Origin: Chelonoidis abingdonii
Lineage: Eukaryota > Chordata > Testudines > Testudinidae
Direction of reading: 5' to 3'
DNA length: 64,000 bases
NCBI RefSeq assembly: GCF_003597395.2
Contig: NC_133771.1
Span: forward strand, 58,248,713-58,312,712
In this document: positions 23,801 to 34,623 of the stretch, in pieces
Numbering within the stretch: the stretch's first letter is position 1
Layout: each line of letters starts with the position of its first letter
The notes under the pieces: model-generated
Database searches by the model: none
What the model was told of the DNA's origin: nothing
The model's input: the letters and a program-made list of their open reading frames with translations, nothing else
Made by a program: the position numbers and the translations under genes

Positions 23801-24185
23801 CAGTGGCTCTCAACCTTTCCAGGCTACTGTTCCCCTTTCAGGAATCTGATTTATCTTGCATACCCCAAGTTTCACCTTACTTAAACTACTTGCTTACAAA
23901 ATCAGACATAAAAATACAGAAGTGTAAGCCCACTATTACTGAAAAATTGTTTACTTTCTCATTTTTTACCATGTAATAAAACAAATCAACTGAAATATAA
24001 ATATTGTACTTGTATTTCAGTAGAGTATATAGAACAGTATAAACAAGTTGCTATATGAAGTTTTAGTTTGTACTGACTTTGCTTGTGGTTTTTATGTAGC
24101 CGGTTGTAAAACTAGGCAAATATCTAGGTGAGTTGATGTACCTACCCCCTGAAAGACTTCTGTGTACCCTGGTTGAGAACCACTG
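23801..24185. mobile_element. hAT MITE, copy 1 of a pair
   Basis: The termini CAGTGGCTCTCAACC and GGTTGAGAACCACTG are inverted copies. Flanking 8-mers ttctagtt (23793-23800) and ttctatca (24186-24193) share five positions. The interior has no long frame. A second copy of the same family lies at 25026-25420 in the same orientation. Confidence 0.8.
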
Positions 24186-24423
24186 TTCTATCATTAAGAA
24201 CTATCCACTATCCCCTTAGGAGGAGGCAAAGTTGGTTTCCAGAAAGAGGCATTCTTCAAAGCTTACGTTCACAGATAAATACTGTGAGTCAGCATGTCAT
24301 CTGTTAAATATGGAAAGTAAGTGTTTCTGCTTTTACAAAGGCATTAGGAGTTCATGGCTGCTGAGCTGTGTTTTTTAGCTTGAAAGAGATACTTTTTTCT
24401 TAAGCTTCTTCTAAACACAAGTG

Positions 24424-24615
24424 TTATACGTCCCCATGCAGCTATACTGGTATAGAAGTGCTTATACCATGTAGCCTATTCCTGTATAGGGAATGAACAC
24501 TGGAGAATAGCTAGTGTAACTGCATTCAATTGTACTAGTAAGGGTTATACTGGTACAACTATTTGATTAACCAAAACGGTTTATACCAATACAAAATCTT
24601 GCGGTGTTAAACAAG
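24424..24615. repeat. degenerate MITE
   Basis: 'cagctatactggtatagaag' and 'gggttatactggtacaacta' with 'ggtttataccaatacaaaat' show repeated TATACYGGTAT-type words in both orientations, the hallmark of a reptile MITE that I also see at 31560-31790. The ends are not resolved. Confidence 0.45.
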
Positions 24616-25025
24616 CGAATTTACTTGACTGCATTCTTCTGTGTCCTCAGTAGAAAGGGTATTTGATGGGTGTTTATAGGATTGGGTGCTGTTTGGCAAA
24701 CTCATATCTTTTTGTCCCCTTAACGCTTAACCAAATACACAGCCTATAAAATTATTATTTTCTGTAGCTTCCTGTATTTTTTCTGAAGATATTTAGAAAG
24801 ATTGTTCATAAAAATTGTTTTAAAGAATAATCTTAAGTAACAGAAGATTCTTGAATGAAGCATAAATTGTGAGTGGGATAGTGTGTACGTGTACCTGGGT
24901 GTGCAAAAGGAAAGACTCCCCTCCCCCATCAATGCTTTGGGCAGAAAATATTCTTAATCCTGTCATCACTTTTCAGGAGCCAGTTAGCAACCATTGTACA
25001 GGTGCTGGAAAAGATTATTCTAAAG

Positions 25026-25420
25026 CAGTGGTTCTCAACCTTTCCAGACTACTGTACCCCTTTCAGGAGGCTGGTTTGTCTTGCATAGCCCCAAGTTTCA
25101 CCTCACTTAAAAACTAGTTGCTTGCATGTATTTTTATGTTTGATTTTGTGTCAGCACACTATTACTGAAAAATTGCTTACTATCTCATTTTTACCTTGTA
25201 ATTGTAAAATTGGAGTATAAATATTGTACTTACATTTCAGTGTATAGTATCTAGAGCATCATAAAACAAGTTGTATGAAATTTTAGTTTGTGCTGACTTT
25301 GTTAGTGCTTTTTATGTAGCCTGTTATAAAATGAGGCAAATATCTAGATGAGTTGATGTACCTGCTGGAAGACCTCCGCGTACCTCCAGGGGTACATATA
25401 CCTCTGGTTGAGAACCACTG
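25026..25420. mobile_element. hAT MITE, copy 2 of a pair
   Basis: Termini CAGTGGTTCTCAACC and GGTTGAGAACCACTG are perfect inverted repeats. Flanking 8-mers ttctaaag (25018-25025) and ctccaaag (25421-25428) share six positions. The interior aligns with copy 1 almost throughout ('cactattactgaaaaattg', 'gcaaatatctag.tgagttgatgtacct'). Confidence 0.85.
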
Positions 25421-26424
25421 CTCCAAAGTTCACTTGTAATTTGCATGCAACAAATTTACCGGACCACCAGGTGGTGCTAACTATCAAGTCAACAAATGAA
25501 AGTTGCTAATAAGAGGCCTGTCTCATGCTTTGCTTTTGTATGATATTAATCAGAATCCGGGAAGAGGAAGCAAGAGAAAATAGAAGGAATTTTTGGTTTA
25601 CTGCTTCAAAGGGTAGGGAGGTGATAGCCAGGTTAAGTGTAGGAGTGAAAAGAGGAATTGTAGAATGATAGTAGTTCTTGAACTCAATGGGCCAAACTTT
25701 TTAATAATAGTCCAGGATAGCTTTTTAATTATAACGTAGCTTGGCAGAATTTTAGGAATTTTTTATAATTTTTATTATTATTTTAAAGCATTTTTTCTCT
25801 ATTTTTATCAAATTAAATTATCACAGTTGTGGGATATTATTGGGGGGAAGACAGTTTAATATGTAGATATTAACATTGAAGCTTTATAATAATTCAGACA
25901 TGAAATATGCAAAGTAAATATTCCTAAATCTAAGTTCTCAAGCACCATTTTTCTTTCTTTGCTCCTCTGGAAGTGTGTGTGTGTGTACACAGTACACACA
26001 GTGTACAGTGAAATTGATGCTTACTGACTTTTACTAATTAAATATTGAATCCTTCCAAAGTAATTATAACTACTTTTGAAATTGCTATGGACTAACTTCT
26101 CTATTCCAATATGCACAGTATTTATAACAACTGGCAAGCTGCTACATTTTTAATTTAAATATTTAAAACCACCTATAAGAATATAAAAAGAATCTAATTT
26201 GAACTACAGATACAGAAATATTCAGCATCCCATGTCTCTCTAATACAATCAAATCTATTTAAACCTAAAATTTTCTTGACAAGCAGCTTCTTTGGAACAA
26301 AAACCACACATTTCAGCAACAAGCCCACTTGCCTCTGTTTTGCAGGGAGCTGGCAAGCTGTTTAAGCGTAGGGACAACAGAACAGCATCTCTGAGCAGCC
26401 AGAAATGGAAATGAAATTTCATAT
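25421..26424. other. SMAP1 intron 1, AT-rich
   Basis: AT-rich with a short (GT)n tract at about 25973-25986. Nothing else recognised. Confidence 0.45.
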
Positions 26425-26580
26425 AACACTCATAGACTTGTAGGTCAGAAGGGATCATTATGATCATCTAGTAGTTGGACCTCCTGCATGTTGCAAGCCC
26501 CAGAACCATACACACCCACTCCAGTAATAGACCCCCTAACCTCTGAAGTCTTCAAGTCATTATTTAAAGAGAATCTACCG
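26425..26580 (-). mobile_element. CR1 fragment, antisense
   Basis: 'cagaagggatcattatgatc', 'atctagtagttggacctcct' and 'gcatgttgcaagccccagaa' are the reverse complement of CR1 3' sequence. Confidence 0.65.
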
Positions 26581-27384
26581 TTTCAACTAATGTAAACCTG
26601 TGAGTGACCTATGCCCCATGCTGCAGAAGAAGGCAAGTGGCTCAACTGAAATAATGTAACTTGGGGACCTGTGGAGGAAGAATTTTTGAGAAGTCACAAG
26701 ATGAGGAAAATGTAGAGTATATGGAGGAGTCAGAGGAATAGCACTGTCATTCTCTGTTTGTGTATCTGCTTGCATTTACTATTACAAAATTTGCTTTTGT
26801 GACATCTCCTGGTGTGTAAATAAGTACTACTTTGATTTTGGTGGGACTTTTTTCCTTATACTTTTCACATTTTGCTGCCTTTCGGTACTCCAGGTTGTTT
26901 CCTCTTTCTCTTTATTGATAGACCTCACTCTGTTCCATTGTTCCTTGCCAGTATTTACTGTTCCTTCTCAGTTTTTTGACTGTGCGCTCTGGGAAGTGCA
27001 CTTTGTTTTCAAACCTTGATCCCTTCTAACAGTATCTAACCATATCTGCTGCTTTTGCTTGGTTATTTGTTTTGGATAGAGGTGGAAGTGGAAGGTTGAT
27101 CAGAAGGAAGTACTGAAACAGTGGACTAGTATTTGACCTGTGTAACGCTTTCATTCACGTAAGTCGAGGGCCAGAGCACTGCTTCACACCTGCAGTATAG
27201 ACGATGTTAATGGTAAGGTTTGGGTTCAAATATAATCTATATGCAATGATTCAGTATTTTTTTTTACCCTCTGAATGATACTTTTTTTTTAAACCATCAA
27301 TCAAGGCAAACGGTGAGCAAATAGACTTTGTGCTTGGGTTGGTAAATGGTTGTGACAATCTTGCAAGGCTGGTTATATGGATAA
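26581..27384. other. SMAP1 intron 1, nothing recognised
   Basis: No gene or clear repeat recognised. Confidence 0.4.
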
Positions 27385-27438
27385 TGATTTCCTCTTTGAT
27401 GATGATCGTCCATCATTGTTGATGAAGACCTCAAGAAT

Positions 27439-28431
27439 TCATTCGTTCGATGACTGGGCTCTGTGTGTCCGAAGATGACTGATCAGTCTGATTTGGGCGT
27501 GGAACGTCCTGTCACACATCGAGTGGACACGTGATGGCACTGTTGATGATGTGCGGACAGCCCTGGACTTGCGCAGCTCACGCTTTCTTTCAGCCTCAGC
27601 AGTACGCTTCGTCTCAGAGGTATTACTGCCTGTGTGAATGAGGCTGTGCCATGCTTGATGGTTCAATGCAAGGGTTTCCCATGTGACGGTGTTGATCTTG
27701 AGAGACTTCAGAGAGGTCTTCAGCGTGTCCTTAAACCGCTTCTTTTGTCCTCCATGGGAGCGCTTTCCCTGGGCGAGTTCTCCGTAGAAGAGCTGTTTAG
27801 GAATGCGCTCGTCTGACGTTCTCATGACATGTCCAGCCCAACTGGTCTGGGCTCTCATCAGCAGTGTGTGAACTGATGGCAGACTGGCTCTGGTAAGGAC
27901 TTCAGTATTGGGCACTTTGTCCTGCCATCTGATATTTAGAAGCTTTCGCTGACAGGAAATGTGGAAATGATTGCGCCTTCGTGCATGACTCCGATAGACA
28001 GGCCACTTCTCACAGGCGTACAGCAGAGTTGGAAGCACCGCTGCTCGGTAGACCTTCAGCTTTGTTGGTAGGCTGATCCCTCGACGTTCCCAGACGTTGG
28101 AGTGCAGTCGGCCAAATGCAGAGCTGGCTTTAGCAATTCGGCAGTTTACTTCCTCATCGATTGACACTGCTCGGGAAAGGGTGCTGCCCAGGTACGTGAA
28201 GTGGTCCACTGCCTGAAGTCTCTGTCCATTTACAGTGATGGATGGTTCTGAGTATGGAGCGTGGGGATCTGGCTGGTGCATGAAGTCAGTCGTCTTGATG
28301 TTAATGGTGAGACCGAAGTTGTTGCATGCAAATGAAAACTTGTCCATACTGGCTTGCGTTTCTGGCTCTGTACTAGCATTCAGAGCACAATCATTGGCAA
28401 AGAGAAAGTCTCGAAGTACAGTTTCCTTCAC
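27439..28431 (-). pseudogene. LINE RT C-terminal part, 330-codon open frame
   Basis: The longest transposon frame in the window. It starts inside the RT palm: the catalytic box reads FLFANDCAL where intact elements have F.ADD, so one of the two metal-binding aspartates is Asn (codon at 28393-28395). It continues through VNGQRLQAVDHFTYLGST, the thumb (KLKVYRAAVLPTLLYACE), AGHVMRTSDERIPKQLFYGE and GGQKKRFKDTLKTSLKSL, and ends with a zinc-finger-like HSMCDRTFHAQIRLISHLRTH (C-x2-C reduced to one Cys, His pair retained). The frame has stayed open for almost 1 kb even though the remainder of the element is broken. It cannot be an active enzyme because of the Asp loss and the missing upstream RT. 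Confidence 0.85.
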
Positions 28432-28449
28432 CTTGGTGATGGCACACAG

Positions 28450-28790
28450 TCACCTCAGATCAAATAGTTTCTTGTCAGTTCTGTACTTCAGGCCTAATCC
28501 TTCAGTGCAGTGTTGAAAGGCATCAGTCAGAGTGGCAGAGAATATCATGCTGAACAAAGTGGGTGCTAAAACACACCCTTGCTTGACTCCGTTGGTGACT
28601 GGGAAGGCCTCAGATGTTTCACCGTCATCCAGGACACGAGCCATCATACCGTGATGAAATTGACGTACCATTCGTATGAATCTGTCTGGACAGCTGAATT
28701 TCCACATGATCCGCCACAGGCCCTGATGACTGACAGTCGAATGCTTTCGTGAGGTCCACAAAAGTTGTGCAGAGGTCATGATTCCGTTCT
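28450..28790 (-). pseudogene. LINE RT palm fragment
   Basis: The translation includes HHGMMARVLDDGETSEAFP, then VTNGVKQGCVLAPTLFSMIF, the RT motif (xxGVxQGxxLxPxLF), and DAFQHCTEGLGLKYRTDKK. It lies just upstream (minus-strand sense) of the FAND box, separated by a frameshift and stop near 28440. Confidence 0.8.
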
Positions 28791-28994
28791 TGACCTTTTC
28801 GCACTGTACTAGACGTGCAGCGAAGATCTAGTCAATAGTCCGTGTCCTTGCGAAAGCCATGCTGTGATTCTGGCAGTAAGCCTGCTCCAAGTGAGTGATC
28901 AATTGGTTCAACAGAACCGTGCAAGGACTTTTCCCCCTCTAGAGAGCAGCGAGATTCCACAGTGATTGTCGCATACCTGGTGATGCTCTTCCTC

Positions 28995-29418
28995 TTATAG
29001 ATGGACGCGTGCTTCTAAATTCCTGTGGAATGGATCCGTGCTTCCAGAAGGACTGAAACAGCTCAGTGAGTTTCTGTAGAGCACGGGTCCCACCGACTTT
29101 GTACACTTCTGCTGGATGGCATCTGACACTGGGGCTTTGCCACTTGACAGCTGGTTGATGGCTTTTTTCACTTCCTCCTCTTCTGGTGAAGCATCCATGG
29201 AGTCATTGACTGCAACCTGAGGCATCTTGTCAATGATGACTGAGGGGCAGTTGAGAACTGCTTCAAAATGTTCAGGCCATCTCTGGAGAATCTGCGTCTT
29301 CTGTGGTAAGGAGCACAGTGCATCAGAGTTCAGGAGGGGAAAGCTCCCAGAACACTGTGGACATAGGTGTGGTGAGGGCTCATAGAACTGCTTAAGTCCG
29401 TTCCTGTCTGCATACGCT
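28995..29418 (-). pseudogene. LINE linker and RT N-terminal fragment
   Basis: The frame from 29225 contains EEEEVKKAINQLSSGKAPVS followed by DAIQQKCTKS, matching the RT finger motif (A...L..GKAPG.D.I..E). In the adjoining sequence up to the LTR edge the same frame family reads through a WPEHFEAVLN-like linker. Several indels interrupt it. Confidence 0.7.
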
Positions 29419-30481
29419 TGTGGTAATAGCCTCCTGTCCAGATCTGGACTTTAGCGTCCAAAAGACATGGGTGTTACCTTGAAACTCCCCAAGCTCACTA
29501 CCAAGCTTGGATATTCTCGCTGCCACCAGGTCAGGAATTATAGGGGCCTGACCCCCTTTCCTCTCTCTGGTGTCCCCAACCTTTCTTGGGGACCCAAGAC
29601 CCAGACCCGGGGTCTCTCTCTCTCTCCTCTCCCAGCTTCCCCCCTTCCTGGGTTAGCCGGTGCAATGCTATACTCACTCCTTGAATACAACGGAGAGGCA
29701 ATTTAGCTTCCCCGAGGCTAGGCATTCACCTAGGCAGCTCACACCAAGAGATTCCCCTCTCTTTGTCCTGCAGCCTTTCCCACCCTGGGACAATAGGAAG
29801 GGGAGACAACAGAGTTTGGGCTTTTCCCTCCCCCCTCTGCCAATCAACTAAAAAGTAATCTTCCACAAGGTTTAAAAGAGAATACTTTAAGAAAACAAAA
29901 AAGAGAAGAATATAACAACAACAATTCTGCATTAAGAAACTCATACAGGCTCTTGCTTAAAGAAAATATGAATAAACAGTCTCTGATTAAAAATTTTTGA
30001 TATGCCGATACAACCAGTCCAAAAATCAACATACAGTAAATTACAGACACAAGCTTCATCACAAGCCGACATTCTTTTTGCTTCCCTTACTCACAGATCG
30101 CTTTAGGAAACGTTGAGATAATCGGAGTTAGGAAAAAGCTGTTCCGCTCAGCCGAGAACAAACCAGAGCATACAGCAAGTCCACATCTGTACATACTTAA
30201 CACAAAGCTCTTCATGAGCCGAATTACTCTTGGCTTTCCTTTGTACTCACAGACTTACGTAAGATATAATTTTCGAGATACAGAGGACAGGATAGAAGGA
30301 AACTTGTTTACCCCATAGCACCGACGAAAAACAACAACAGACACCCGAGCTATACAACATATCCCACTGCCCCTGACTTTAAACAATACAGAATTCCTCT
30401 GATTGGTCCTCTGGTCAGTGTTTGGTTACCTTTCTCAGGTAAAAGAAACTTAGACCCTTACTTACCTAACTACTTATGACA
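29419..30481 (-). mobile_element. LTR, family A2, inserted in the LINE
   Basis: In minus-strand sense it starts TGTCATAAGTAG (at 30481) and ends ATTACCACA (at 29419), the same ends as the LTR at 46808-47753, with which it shares 'accaaacactgaccagagga', 'ccaatcagag', 'gggtaaacaag' and 'gctaacccaggaagg'-type words. Flanking bases are ACGCT on the left and CGCCT (ACGCC if the terminal A is shared) on the right, a near-match for a 5-bp duplication. Removing it restores LINE coding sequence across the junction. No internal genes are present, so it is a solo LTR. Confidence 0.8.
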
Positions 30482-30559
30482 CGCCTATATTTCATGCTGC
30501 TTTGGTAGCTCAGCCACAAGTCCCACATTTTGTGCAGTGCGGTTTGGTAACTGTTCTAG

Positions 30560-31520
30560 CGAGTGTTGATAAAGGCGGTATGGCATTTGCTGCTGAGAAT
30601 GGATCGTTTTGATATGCACGATGCAGGCAGTGCTTCCTCAGCAAGTAAGACCTGGATTTTCTGCATCATTTTTGTCAAATCAGTCTTGCCGCCTGCGTGT
30701 GAAGCCCCAATACTTTCGATGCAGCTGTATGGACAGTGTTGCGGAATCGCCATTTCTCAGTCCTCTTCAGTGTCATCCTCAATACGAAGATCAGCAAGCT
30801 CATTCTCTAGGTCTTCCGCTAGATTTTCAGTGATGCGGCTGTTCTTCTTCAGCCTTCGACTACGTGATCACTTATTTTTGAGAGCCTTACAGCCTTATGG
30901 TCATCTCCTCGCAATGATACGGAGTTTCATTTAGGATACCTATGAGCCTGTGATCCCGTCCAAACACAGTCAGACGCCGCATGTAGCTTTGTAACCTGAC
31001 ATCGTGTCTGTCCCTTCTCCATAATGATGACATAGTCGATCAGATGCCACAGTGCTTGAACGGGATGCATCCACGAATCCTGTTATGGGTAGGGAGGAGG
31101 AAGACCGTATTGGTGATCAGAAGGTCATGTGCTGCACAAGTTTTCAGCAGTAACAGGCCACTGCTGTTACACTTTCCCACTCCATTTTTCCCCGATGACT
31201 CCTTCCCAGGCTGCGGCATCGCATCCAACTCTTGCGTTAAAATCGTCAAGCAGGATCAGCTTGTCTGTGCGGTGCACTGATGTTAGCAGAGTATCTAGTT
31301 CTTCGTAGAATTTATCCTTCACATCCTCTGGGTTGGTCATTTTGGGAGCGTATGCGCTGATCAAAGTAGCTTGTTTTTCCTTTTTGAAGCGGAAGCTGCA
31401 TTGTCATGAGTTGGTGGTTCACACCCTTGAGGGGACTGGCAATTTTCTGAACAAGATGATTCTTGATGGCGAAGCCAACTCCAGTTTCGCGACGCTCATC
31501 ACTGACCTCTTTGTTTAATC
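30560..31520 (-). pseudogene. LINE endonuclease domain remains
   Basis: In the minus-strand frames the motifs [32 protein letters not shown] and KTCAAHDLLITNTVFLLPTH are visible, in the order expected for an AP-type endonuclease (EEP fold). The usual GDFN box reads DDFN. Separate frames at 31167-31364 and 31040-31249 show at least one frameshift. Upstream the sequence ends near 31530 before the N-terminal catalytic Asn/Glu motifs. Confidence 0.75.
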
Positions 31521-31559
31521 TGGTGCTGGAATGTCTGCAGAGTCAGACTGTGTCTGTAC

Positions 31560-31790
31560 TAAAAATGAACCAGTATAGTAATGTCAGTTAGGGGCATAAT
31601 ATTTCTGGCAATATTTCTGTGTTGGCAAAAGCTATTATGTAGATGCAGGTATGGCAGTATAAAAGTGCTTTTGCCAGCATAGTTTATTTCGCTATAAGAT
31701 ATACTGGCTAAAGCATTCTTTTGCCTGTATAACTGGTCAGGTGTGGGAAAGGCTGACTTGATAAAAATAGATTTTGAGATTAAATTATGT
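31560..31790. repeat. degenerate MITE
   Basis: 'gtataaaagtgcttttgcca' and 'gatatactggctaaagcatt' with 'ttttgcctgtataactggtc' repeat TATAC(T)GGC(A)AAAGC words in opposite orientations. It resembles 24424-24615 and abuts the 5' edge of the LINE. Confidence 0.45.
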
Positions 31791-31799
31791 ATCAAAACA

Positions 31800-32907
31800 A
31801 GATTCTAGACAATAGCAGAGCCAATGCAAACACTTCTTTCTCAGTTAACATAACCTGTATCACCTAGATAATCCTCAGTAAGAGGTAAGAAACAGATGAC
31901 TGAAATCTAATCCGTAAATAAAATGTTTTCTTCTCCCTTTCTGCATCATTTTCAAGAGCTACTACTCCGACCACAACCTGTGAATCTGCCTTCTGAATGT
32001 TAATATTGGTGGTATTTGCATATTTAAACTGAACGTTCTTCATGACTTTCAGTTTAAGGTATGCCTTTCTGGAACAGACCCGAATGAGCACTAGTCTGTC
32101 AATTTTCAGAGCCCGGTGCAAACACCATCTTTTCTTATTATCTATCTGTGGTAACAGGGAAGGATGGGGAGGAAGGGCATCAAATTTTCAAGCATTCAGA
32201 CGCCTAGGATGGCAAGAACAGAGTTTGATAGTTTTATGCTTCTCTTAAAATTACACTTTACATACACATGCTACTGGAAATAGTGCTGTATAAATACCTA
32301 AGTGACAGTTAAAAATGTCATAAATATGTGGACCTGTCCAAAATAACTAAATTGCATCAATATATATAAAGTTATCTAGTACTCTATTTTAGATTAGTGG
32401 TGCATAAGGAAGACAAGCCCATTTATGACTACAAGCACAAAAGGTTTTAAGAGGCAAGTAAGTGAGATTAAAATTCAGATAGCTTTCATTCAAGAAAGTG
32501 AACACAAACATTACTCTAATGTGCATTTCTGCAGTAAAATACCTGTCAACTTTTCACAATTGTAATAGCTGAATGTTCATAGCAATAATTTAGACTTGAA
32601 ATTTTTGATATTTCTGATCATGAAGAAAATGAGACGTGTAATCTCTGATTAAAGTAACTGAAATAAGAAAGGGTGACTTGAAAATAGACTTCTGCTATCC
32701 TCAAATATGCTTTCATTGTTGAAATAAAAAGATCCTGATATGTAGAATTTGGTGCTTGTTTGTGGTATTTATGAATAGAAGTCGCTCCTACAGATGAGGT
32801 ATTTTGAATATAGTGTCTGATTTTGTTTGCCTTATGTGTTCTTTATTTAAAGTATTTCCTTCTGTTGCAAAATTGCATTGAAAATATCAGTGACTATGTA
32901 ATTAAGG
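31800..32907. other. SMAP1 intron 1, nothing recognised
   Basis: AT-rich intron. No gene or clear repeat recognised. Confidence 0.4.
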
Positions 32908-33417
32908 TTTCAGAGTAGCAGCCGTATTAGTCTGTATCCGCAAAAAAAAGATGGCACCTTAGAGACTAACAAATTTATTTCAGCATAAGCTTTCATGGTC
33001 TACAGCTTACTTCTTTGGATGCATAGAATGGAACATACAGACAGAAGATATTTATACATACAGAGAACATGAAAAGGTGGAAGTACCCATACCAACTAAG
33101 AGGCCAATCAATTGAGATGAGGAGCTAGCAGCAGCAGGAGAAAAAAAACTTTGAAGTGATAATCGAGATGACCGTAGATGGTGCGAGGAGAACTTAACAT
33201 GGGGAAATAGATTCAATTCGTGTAATGACCCAACCATTCCCAGCCTCTGTTTAAACCTAAGTTAATTGTATCTGATTTGCTCATTAATTCGAGTTCAGCA
33301 GTCTCTCTTTGGAGTCTGTTTTTGACGTTTTTTTTGTTGCAAAATTGCCACCTTCAAGTCTGTCACTGAGTGGTTAGAGAGGTTGAAGCGTTCTCCCACT
33401 GGTTTCTGACATCAGGA
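32908..33417 (-). mobile_element. Penelope-like 3' end (tentative)
   Basis: The left end 'gtttcagagtagcagccgta' followed by 'ttagtctgtatccgcaaaaa' and 'ccttagagactaacaaattt' is the 3' tail of a very common turtle/crocodile repeat. In minus-strand sense the right part translates as fragments PDVRNQWENAS, SVTDLKVAI-like, LQRETAELELMSKSDTINLG and GLNRGWEWLGHYT. The pattern HS(V).D..V.IL....NRL..E..LI..(F)DTI..GLN resembles the end of a GIY-YIG domain as found in Penelope-like elements. That assignment is from memory; only the repeat nature is certain. Confidence 0.5.
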
Positions 33418-33427
33418 ATCCTAACAT

Positions 33428-33918
33428 GGGTTTGACTGCAAGAGGGGTTCAGGGGGCAGGCTCTGGCTCGGCGTGCACCAGGGGCAGGGCAGGGCAGGCT
33501 CCCTGCCTGCCTGCATTGCCCCTGTGCCGCTCCAGGAAGTGGCTGGAATGGGGGGGAACAGGGGCATGGGGTGTGTGTGTGTTGCTGTTGCTTCAGGCAC
33601 TGCCCCCAGCATCTCCCATTGGCCGGGAACGGGGAACTGCGGCCAATGGGAGCTGCTGGAGGTGGTACCTGAAGCAACAGCAACACACACCCCTGCACCC
33701 CTCCTTCCTCAGGTTTCGTATGCTTCCCGGAGCGACGCAGGGGCGCAGGGCAGATAGGCACGGAGGGAACCTGCCCTGCCTCCAGTGCACGTCAGGCCGG
33801 AGACACTCTAGGTAAACGCTGAGGGAGGGTGAGGGGGCTATGAGGACCTCATGGGCTGCAGAAAATAACCTTGCTGGCCACATGCGGACCGCAGGCCGCG
33901 TGTTTGAGACCCCTGGTG
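33428..33918. mobile_element. GC-rich foldback hAT MITE
   Basis: It has a central hairpin: 'gtgttgctgttgcttcaggc' near 33577-33598 pairs with 'cctgaagcaacagcaacaca' near 33668-33687, and 'ctcccattggccg' pairs with 'cggccaatgggag'. The right end 'gtgtttgagacccctgg' is a hAT-type terminus (CCAGGGGTCTCAAAC). The left end seems lost at the junction with the Penelope-like tail. Several frames of 90-130 codons on both strands are by-products of the palindrome. Confidence 0.65.
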
Positions 33919-34615
33919 TAGCTGCTTCCTTCTCCTCTCCCATGCTGAATAGGTGCCAGGATCATTGAGAGTACAAGAGAGACTGTCTACTTCTCTCATC
34001 TCTATTACCTGATACCAGTGTTTCCCTGACTGCCAAGTGGATCAGTTCCAGAGAGAGTTCTGCTCCGCCTCAGGATGGAGCATGCTCAGGTTTGTTCTGT
34101 GGGCAGTGCATGTACAGTCTTGGCAGCATGTAGGAGCTCTGTGAGGCACAAGCATTTGCAGTGCAGATAGAATATTTGGAGAATTTAGCTGCCAAACTTT
34201 AGCAAGTCTCTGAGCATGTGTGAACTGATGTTTTCAGAGGCTTGTAACTTAGCCAAACTTCGGTAATTTTTCATAGAGACAGCAGAAAGTACTTATCTTA
34301 TAGTGGGATGCTGTGATAGCCAAATTTCAAATCCTTTCTCTAAAGCATGGAGACACTTGAACTTTTCAGTGAAACGATTTTAAGAAGTTTTAACGTGAGT
34401 AAAATGTGTTTTCCCCAATCTTGGTTTTGGAAGCAGCTGAACCATTTTAGATGAAACTTTCCAAAAACTTTCAGCATAACATGAAAAGTTTGAGCCCAGA
34501 TGATAAAGTTCTGGACAAATTATAAACAAAGTTAAATTAATTAGAAGTGTTGTGGGCAACCTTAACAATAGGTGGCACACCAGCTCTGCCTGTAATATCT
34601 TAAGTTGTATTTATA
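33919..34615. other. SMAP1 intron 1, nothing recognised
   Basis: No gene or clear repeat recognised. Confidence 0.4.
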
Positions 34616-34623
34616 CCTTAGGC

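Larger units (their letters stand above)
27385..31530 (-). mobile_element. non-LTR retrotransposon (EN-RT), split by an LTR
   Basis: On the minus strand the remains run in order: an AP-like endonuclease (about 31520-30900), a linker and RT fingers (about 29418-28995), the RT palm (about 28780-28390) and a C-terminal domain ending in a C2H2-like finger (27439-28431). Motifs include TMISAYAP-type sequence, [38 protein letters not shown] and FLFANDCAL. A 1063-bp LTR is inserted at 29419-30481. The endonuclease N-terminus is missing, so the copy is 5'-truncated. Frameshifts and stops separate the blocks. I recognise the lineage as the widespread EN-RT LINE with a SHLRTH tail found in fish, molluscs and turtles; the clade name is not certain. 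Ends are approximate. Confidence 0.85.

Noticed and set aside
33363..33943. Five frames of 89-132 codons
   Set aside because: GC-rich foldback MITE; coding in opposite directions over the same bases with no conserved domain.
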